Positions 46,676 through 51,487 of a stretch of 51,487 nucleotides of DNA are shown here, one piece after another; within the stretch, counting starts at the first letter, position 1, and every line of letters starts with the position of its first letter. The position numbers and the translations under genes were made by a program. This stretch comes from Nocardiopsis sp. CNR-923 (GTDB lineage: Bacteria; Actinomycetota; Actinomycetes; Streptosporangiales; Streptosporangiaceae): positions 1 to 51,487 of the forward strand of contig NZ_MKKC01000083.1 in the NCBI RefSeq assembly GCF_001942255.1, given 5' to 3'. The notes under the pieces were generated by a model, which searched no databases, was not told the DNA's origin, and was given only the letters and a program-made list of their open reading frames with translations.

Positions 46676-48277
46676 ATGTTCGACACCACCCGTACTATCG
46701 GACGCGCTCCGGGAGCGATCGCCGGCCTCGTCGCGGCCGGCGCCGCGCTCGCGTCGGCCGAGGTCGTCGGCGCCCTGCTGTCCAGAGCCTCCGCGGCCCC
46801 GCTCCTGGCGGTGGGCGACGCCGTCGTCGACCTCACACCGCAACCGGTGAAGCAGTTCGCGGTCGACACGTTCGGGACCGCCGACAAGATCGCCCTCTTC
46901 GTCGGCATGGGCGTGATCCTGGCGGGCGCCGCCGCGCTGCTGGGCGCGGGCGCGGCGCGTCGGCGGTGGATCGGCCACGTCGGGATCGCGGCGTTCGCGG
47001 CCGTCGGCCTTGCGGCCGCGCTCACCCGGCCTGGGAGCGGGATCCTCGACACGCTGCCGACGCTCACCGGGGCGGCGGTGTGCGGCGCGGTCCTGCTCTG
47101 GCTGTTGGGGGTCGCGTCCCGACCGGCGACCGCACCACCCGAGGGCGAGCAGACCGCGCCGGAGGAGCCCGCCGAGAAGCAGTCCCCAGGGTTCGACCGG
47201 CGCAGGTTCACCCTGCTCGCGGGGGCCGCGGTCGCGGCTTCGGCGGGTGCGGGAACGGCCGCCCGGCTGCTGTCATCGTCGGGGGCGGGCGCCGGGCTCG
47301 TCCGCGAGGACGTCACCCTGCCCAGGCCCGCGTCTGCGGCCGTACCCGTCCCGATCGGCGCGGACCTGGAGATCGACGGCCTGGCCTCGTTCTTCACCCC
47401 GAACGAGGACTTCTACCGGATCGACACGGCGCTCTCCATCCCACGGGTGGACGCCTCCACCTGGTCGCTGCGCGTCCACGGCCTGGGGGCGCGCGAAGGG
47501 GTGTACACGTACGCCGACCTGCTCGCCCGCGACGACCTCGTCGAACGGGACATCACCCTGGCGTGCGTCTCCAACCCGGTCGGCGGGGAGTACGTGGGCA
47601 ACGCGCGCTGGGTCGGAGTTCCGCTCGCCGCCCTGCTGGAGGAGGCGGGCGTGCGCCCGCCTGCGGACGGCGGTCCGGCGGACCAACTCGTGTCGCGGTC
47701 CGACGACGGCATGACCATCGGCACGCCCGTGGCCGACGTGATGGACGGCCGCGACGCCCTGATCGCCATCGGCATGAACGGCCAGCCGCTCCCCTACGAC
47801 CACGGGTTCCCCGCACGCATGGTCGTGCCCGGGCTGTACGGGTACGTGTCGGCCTGCAAGTGGATCGTCGACATCGAGTTGACCACCTTCGACGCCTTCG
47901 ACGCGTACTGGGTCCCGAGGGGCTGGTCGGCCCGGGGGCCGATCAAGACGCATTCCCGGATCGACACACCGCGCGAACGCGCCGACGTGGCCGCCGGAAC
48001 GGTCACGATCGCGGGTGTGGCCTGGGCGCAGAACACGGGGATCGACCGGGTGGAGGTTCGCGTGGACGACGGAGAGTGGCGGCAGGCGACGTTGGCCGAG
48101 GAGGACACGGCCGACACCTGGCGCCAGTGGGTCCACGAGTGGGACGCCGGGCCGGGAGAGCACCGGATCTCGGTACGCGCCACTGACAGGGCTGGCCGGA
48201 CCCAGACCGCGGACCGGGCGGCCGTGGCCCCAGACGGAGCCACCGGCCACCACACGATCGAGGTCGTCGTCTCCTGA
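46676..48277 (+). CDS. Membrane-bound sulfite-oxidase-family molybdopterin oxidoreductase
   Basis: The 533-residue protein has about four transmembrane helices in residues 10-150 and a twin-arginine-like segment FDRRRFTLLAGAAVAASAGA. The Moco domain has the cofactor Cys in ITLACVSNPVGGEYVGNARW and GFPARMVVPGLYGYVSACKW. A C-terminal Mo-co dimerisation/Ig-like domain (VTIAGVAWAQNTGIDRVEVR) follows. The catalytic part faces outward. Family activities include sulfite oxidation and, for MsrP/YedY, methionine sulfoxide reduction. Its neighbours, SigK/RskA and a Met-rich lipoprotein, favour a stress-linked reductase role here; this is inference. ATG 46676 suits the first helix. Confidence 0.88.
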   Translation: MFDTTRTIGRAPGAIAGLVAAGAALASAEVVGALLSRASAAPLLAVGDAVVDLTPQPVKQFAVDTFGTADKIALFVGMGVILAGAAALLGAGAARRRWIGHVGIAAFAAVGLAAALTRPGSGILDTLPTLTGAAVCGAVLLWLLGVASRPATAPPEGEQTAPEEPAEKQSPGFDRRRFTLLAGAAVAASAGAGTAARLLSSSGAGAGLVREDVTLPRPASAAVPVPIGADLEIDGLASFFTPNEDFYRIDTALSIPRVDASTWSLRVHGLGAREGVYTYADLLARDDLVERDITLACVSNPVGGEYVGNARWVGVPLAALLEEAGVRPPADGGPADQLVSRSDDGMTIGTPVADVMDGRDALIAIGMNGQPLPYDHGFPARMVVPGLYGYVSACKWIVDIELTTFDAFDAYWVPRGWSARGPIKTHSRIDTPRERADVAAGTVTIAGVAWAQNTGIDRVEVRVDDGEWRQATLAEEDTADTWRQWVHEWDAGPGEHRISVRATDRAGRTQTADRAAVAPDGATGHHTIEVVVS

Positions 48278-48367
48278 CCTCGCCGCGCCGAGGCGCACAC
48301 GAACCCCCTGGCGCGCCCGCCGCCCAGGGACGACCGGACAACGGATCAGAACGGAAAAGAGCTCATC

Positions 48368-48673
48368 ATGCCCTCAGCCAGCACCCTTCGCCGCCTTCTC
48401 ATGGCGGGAGCCATCAGCGCCACGGCCGTTCTCACCATGGCCGCATGCAACGACACGGCCTCCGACGGGTCCTCCGTGGAGTCCGAGGAGATGGAGGAGG
48501 GCGCCGAGGACGAGATGTCCGACGGTATGGAGGATGACTCCATGGACGACGAGATGACCGACGAGATGGAGGGCGACTCCATGGAGGAGGACATGTCGGA
48601 CGAGATGGAGGGCGACTCCATGGACGACGAGATGACCGACGAGATGGAGGACGACATGGACGGGGAGAACTGA
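48368..48673 (+). CDS. Methionine-, Asp- and Glu-rich repeat lipoprotein
   Basis: The 101-residue precursor has signal LRRLLMAGAISATAVLTMAA with lipobox MAAC (Cys27). The mature chain is almost only Met, Asp, Glu, Ser, Gly and Thr in repeats of the type D-E-M-x-D/G-x-M-E-D-D-S-M. I count 13 Met in the roughly 75 mature residues. ATG 48368 follows GGAAAAGAG, 90 bases after the molybdoenzyme and before a strong terminator, so they form one unit. Met-rich surface peptides can absorb hypochlorite or bind copper. The similar MrpX peptide of Azospira acts as a regenerable oxidant sink with YedY. It is not a recognised named family here. Confidence 0.85.
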   Translation: MPSASTLRRLLMAGAISATAVLTMAACNDTASDGSSVESEEMEEGAEDEMSDGMEDDSMDDEMTDEMEGDSMEEDMSDEMEGDSMDDEMTDEMEDDMDGEN

Positions 48674-48700
48674 TCACTTCCCGGTGAGTGGCGCCTCGGG

Positions 48701-48730
48701 GGAGCCCGGCCCGTGTTCGGGCCGGGCTCC
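48701..48730 (+). terminator. Strong hairpin terminator after the lipoprotein gene
   Basis: Perfect 13-bp arms GGAGCCCGGCCCG and CGGGCCGGGCTCC with a TGTT loop lie 27 bases after the stop. It also separates the convergent secreted-protein gene. Confidence 0.8.
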
Positions 48731-48775
48731 CTGGCATGGGGGCGTGTCACCCGCGACCGGACGGCCGGCGCGGCG

Positions 48776-49459
48776 TCAGCCCGTCACGGTGATCGGATCC
48801 GAGGGGGTGTCCGCGTTCGTCACCTCGTAGGTAGCGGTGAACTCGGCCTCGGTCACATTGGTCGGGCAGCCGAAGCCGCCCTGGACGACGGTCGGCGCCG
48901 TGGTGTCGAAGTCCAGCGTCGAGACCGGGTCGCCGTTGGTCCACGTGCCCGCGATGGGCACGTCGGCGTTCGGGCTCACGGTCGCGGTGCACGAGGCGAG
49001 CCCTCTCGTGGTGACCACGATGCCTCCGGCGGGGATCACCATGGTGCCCACGGAGGGAGCTCCGTGCTGCATCGTCATCTCCCAGACCGGGTCGACGACG
49101 TCCACGGTCGCCCGCACGAAGATGATGTTCGTGGAGCAGTTTGTGAACTCCGGCGCGTTGATCGGGCCGGAGACCGGGCCGCCCGGGTTGTGGTTGTCGG
49201 GCGCGTCCGGCACCAGGTTGTTGCCGCCTCCGGGGGAGGTCGACGAGGTCTCGCAGGTGATGACGACACTGCCGGTGATGAAGACGGCGCTGCCGGCGAG
49301 TGACGCCTCGAAGGCCGCCCCGGCGGGCTCGACGGTGGTCGGGTCGGCCGTCGTGGCCTGGGCGGTACCGGCCCAGGCCAGGCCGAGGACCGCGGTGGAG
49401 GCCGCCGCGGCGGCGGAGAGCCAGGAGCGGGTGCGGGATCTCGGTCGGGGAACCGACAT
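48776..49459 (-). CDS. Secreted protein of unknown function
   Basis: The 227-residue precursor has a Sec signal (RTRSWLSAAAAASTAVLGLA, cleavage near AQA-TT). The mature part is all-beta in look, with four cysteines (VVITCETS, TNCSTNII, LASCTATV, GGFGCPTN) that can form two disulfides, and it has many Thr/Val/Pro. ATG 49459 follows AAGGAG. No named domain is recognised. It precedes the DUF6114/DUF6230 genes on the same strand, a neighbourhood of exported proteins also seen in Streptomyces. Confidence 0.75.
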   Translation of the reverse strand: MSVPRPRSRTRSWLSAAAAASTAVLGLAWAGTAQATTADPTTVEPAGAAFEASLAGSAVFITGSVVITCETSSTSPGGGNNLVPDAPDNHNPGGPVSGPINAPEFTNCSTNIIFVRATVDVVDPVWEMTMQHGAPSVGTMVIPAGGIVVTTRGLASCTATVSPNADVPIAGTWTNGDPVSTLDFDTTAPTVVQGGFGCPTNVTEAEFTATYEVTNADTPSDPITVTG

Positions 49460-49626
49460 GGATGACTCCTTGGGTGGGTCCGGGCGTCGCCCGTGGCGGC
49501 GCCCAGCGGTATGGGCGGGATCGCGCCGAGGAGGTGGACGGGACTTGCCGGGCGGGACCGGGAACGCGGTGACGCCGCGCATCTCCGGTGTCCTGTGGCG
49601 TGGCCGGTGAACGCGGCGGTGCGGGG

Positions 49627-50020
49627 TCAGGTTCTGCGTGACGGTCGGGCGACGGGTCGCCAGGCGAAGGCGAGGCCACCGCCGACCAGGGCCAGGAGGG
49701 TGCCCGCCACCAGGCCGCCGAGGTTGGACAGGACCAGTGCTCCCAGGCCGAGGAAGCCCGCCATCGCGCCGGTGACGACGTGCTGGTCCGGGGCGAACCA
49801 GGTGATGAGACCGAGCACGACGAGCATGCCGCCGAACAGCAGGGAGGAGACCCCTCCGACGCCGGTGTGGATCATCAGCTCCACCGGCATGATGACGAAC
49901 GAGGCGAGCACGACCCCGGACGCATGATCAGGAGCCCGCCCGCGAACGGTCGTCGCTTGCGCCACCGTCGCCAGGAGCGCGGCCCGCGCGGGTTCTCCGG
50001 CTGGTGGCTCCCTCCCCGCC
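49627..50020 (-). CDS. DUF6114 membrane protein (frameshifted N-terminus)
   Basis: The C-terminal three helices are in one frame (SGVVLASFVIMPVELMIHTG, LLFGGMLVVLGLITWFAP, GAMAGFLGLGALVLSNLGGL, ending GGGLAFAWRP). The N-terminal motif SWRRWRKRRPFAGGLLIM, which family members have immediately before, is in another frame. One lost base near 49925 explains this. No normal start codon was found upstream in the N-terminal frame, so the 5' end is approximate; the only in-frame start for the long part is GTG 49965. DUF6114 genes typically follow DUF6230 genes, as here. Confidence 0.72.
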
Positions 50021-50029
50021 GCGGCCTCC

Positions 50030-50697
50030 TCAGAAGCACTCGTCGTCCCCGCTGCGCAGGCTGAGGCTCAGCCCGGAGAGCCGGAAGGTACCGGCACTGG
50101 CGGCGCGGGCGGTCTGCTGGAGGTCGACGACGTGGATGGTCTCGGACTGCATCCCGAAGGTGTCCTGGAAGCCCCGGCGCCCGCGGGGCCCCGGTCGAGT
50201 GTGGAGGCGTCGCGACCGATCTCGATGTCGTCGAACCGTGCGTCGCCATCCATCTGGGACATGTCGATCATCAGGTTGCTGGCTTGGACCGGTGTGCCCT
50301 GGTCGCCGGCGGTGAGGGTGAGGGAGAGGGTGCCGATGACCGGGAAGTCGGTGAGCACCGACTGGCAGAGCCCGTGGATCTCCGCCTCGCGGATCCCCGC
50401 GACGGCGGCCGGGACCGCTTCGCCCCGGGCTGTCGCGTTCAGCCATCCGTACTGGACGAAGCCCTCGCCGTGCAGCTCGTCCGCGGAGATCTTGAAGTCC
50501 TGACCGGAGACGGTGAAGGACGCGGCGAGCACCCCCTCGGCCAGGGCGATCAGAATGCCGCCGACCGCCGCGGCGGCGGGAAGGGCGAAGAGAGCGAACC
50601 GCTTCCAGCTGGTGTGGCTCTCGGGAGTGGGTTCGGTGGAGTCGGTGGCCGAGGGGTCCAGGGGCCCGTCGACGGCGTCAGGGGGTGCGGTGTGCAT
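50030..50697 (-). CDS. DUF6230 protein (one frameshift)
   Basis: ATG 50697 starts MHTAPPDAVDGPLDPSATDS, then a membrane segment (FALFALPAAAAVGGILIALA, about residues 34-55) and the family body SFTVSGQDFKISADELHGEG, FVQYGWLNATARGE and MIDMSQMDGDARFDDIEIGR. After DASTLDRGP (about 50185) the frame changes, and the conserved end DTFGMQSETIHVVDLQQTA to SLRSGDDECF is read in the next frame. Repaired length is about 222 residues. The paired DUF6114 gene begins just downstream. Function is unknown; these pairs encode exported or membrane proteins in Streptomyces relatives. Confidence 0.8.
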
Positions 50698-51295
50698 GCG
50701 CGTTCTTCCTCGTGTCGCATGACCGCGCCGCGCCTGCCGTCCCCCCGAACTTCCGGCACGCGGTCCCATGTGAGTCCACCCCGTGGGCTGGGGCGGTACC
50801 GGACGAGAATCTGTTCCCCCCGGTGGTTGTGCACATCATGGATGCGGGAATCCCTTATTTCAAGGGATCCTGAGGAACTTTCCGAACGGGATTCGGCTTG
50901 TCTGGAGAGGTCAAGAGAACAGGTTCTAGCGAGCTGGGCGCCTCATGTGCGTGCTCGGTGGTGAACTCGTCGATGCATGGGATGTGTGGGAAGGGAGGGC
51001 AGCGTGTGCCGGTGACCGCCGACACGGGGGTCGCGGTTTGCCTGTGCGCGAGGCTGGGGGTAGTGTTCTCCGAGTCGTCGCGGGACGACGGGCGGCCCTC
51101 ACGGGGTCGATCCGAAACCGGGCCGCGATTCGAACTCCTTCCACTGAACCCACTGGTCCGAGCATGCGCTCGGAGCGGATAGGATCGGTGGGCGCTCCAG
51201 AACCGATCGACCGCGATCGAGAACGGCGCGCGATTCAGCATGAGGACTGACAAAGCGGGTGCTTTATCCCGTTCGGTTGATCCGGAACCGCCGAT
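50698..51295. other. Gap before the rRNA promoter
   Basis: These 598 bases hold no convincing gene. The minus-strand open frame at 50855-51391 overlaps the rRNA promoter and lacks family features. The region probably carries the DUF6230 promoter and upstream activating sequence for rRNA transcription. TAGGAT near 51179 could be a second rRNA -10, but without a well-spaced -35. Confidence 0.4.
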
Positions 51296-51324
51296 TTGGC
51301 GGGGCACGGAACACCTGATAAAGT
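51296..51324 (+). promoter_or_regulatory. Ribosomal RNA operon promoter
   Basis: TTGGCG (51296-51301) and TAAAGT (51319-51324) are separated by exactly 17 bases, an unusually good sigma-70-type pair for this genome, upstream of an rRNA leader. Confidence 0.6.
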
Positions 51325-51487
51325 AAAGATACAACAAAGCGGAAACGCAGACGCCTTCCACGGAAGAGCGACCGGACACACGATCCACCACGATCCACCA
51401 GGATCAACCGTCCGAAGCTTGTACGGGAAGAGCGGTTGTTTCTTGAGAACTCAACAGCGCGTGTTTGATTTTCTTTAAGCCATGTTT
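51325..51487 (+). other. Pre-16S rRNA leader (16S gene lies beyond the window)
   Basis: The motif TCTTGAGAACTCAACAGCGC near 51440-51460, followed by GTGTTTGATTTTCTTT, is the conserved antitermination/processing element found just ahead of 16S in actinobacteria. The window ends here, so no mature rRNA is included. Confidence 0.8.

Noticed and set aside
51121..51160. Possible tRNA T-loop (GTTCGAATC on the minus strand)
   Set aside because: The flanking bases do not form the 5-bp T stem and no acceptor or anticodon arm is present.
50855..51391. 178-codon minus-strand frame before the rRNA operon
   Set aside because: It overlaps the rRNA promoter and leader in antisense, has no ribosome site and no recognisable domain.

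Overview
The window is a chromosomal segment from a very GC-rich actinomycete, most consistent with Nocardiopsis or a close relative in the Nocardiopsaceae. This rests on the gene order dnaA-oriC-dnaN-gnd-recF-dciA(DUF721)-gyrB-gyrA-DUF3566-tRNA-Ile, on actinobacterial parS and DnaA boxes, and on pairs such as XRE/DUF5753 with DUF397 and DUF6230 with DUF6114. It begins inside the dnaA linker and stops in the leader of an rRNA operon, just before 16S. Both ends look like draft-contig breaks, at a tandem repeat and at an rRNA repeat.

Layout. 1-12618: origin core, with a DnaA-box-dense oriC at about 1670-2350, clamp, RecF, helicase loader and gyrase, closing with tRNA-Ile. 12619-16109: a small foreign-looking insert between tRNA-Ile and a decayed copy of a tRNA 3' end. 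It carries an orphan 431-residue Asp/Asn-rich protein, an IS256-type transposase remnant and a small membrane protein. 16140-23874: ArsR with an ACR3 remnant, DyP peroxidase, AraC/DinB regulator plus reductase, ECF41 (SigJ) sigma factor facing a flavin oxidase, and MarR with a DUF2269 membrane protein. 24071-27234: VTC-DUF4956-CotH operon. 27305-31166: glycosyltransferase pair and an MHS-type transporter. 31282: a parS site. 31407-33461: XRE/DUF397 pair and small proteins. 33720-39808: 2-oxoacid dehydrogenase E1alpha-E1beta-E2 and PaaZ. 40052-44948: ADP-ribosylglycohydrolase, a dehydrogenase/PucR fusion remnant, an OhrR-like regulator and an acyl-CoA ligase. 45127-48673: SigK-RskA facing a membrane molybdopterin enzyme and a Met/Asp/Glu-rich lipoprotein. 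48776-50697: secreted protein and DUF6114/DUF6230. 51296-51487: rRNA promoter and leader.

Two themes run through the window. First, about a dozen conserved genes, including essential dnaN, are broken by 1-2 nt deletions in GC-rich words. Most are probably sequencing or assembly errors. Second, several loci are true scars: gene remnants or fused fragments (ACR3, MerR/MFS, dehydrogenase-PucR, serine hydrolase, VOC, transposase).

The best candidates for new biology are the SigK-linked molybdoenzyme plus methionine-rich lipoprotein, which resembles in logic the known MrpX/YedY hypochlorite-scavenging system of Proteobacteria, and the orphan Asp/Asn-repeat protein in the tRNA-flanked insert.
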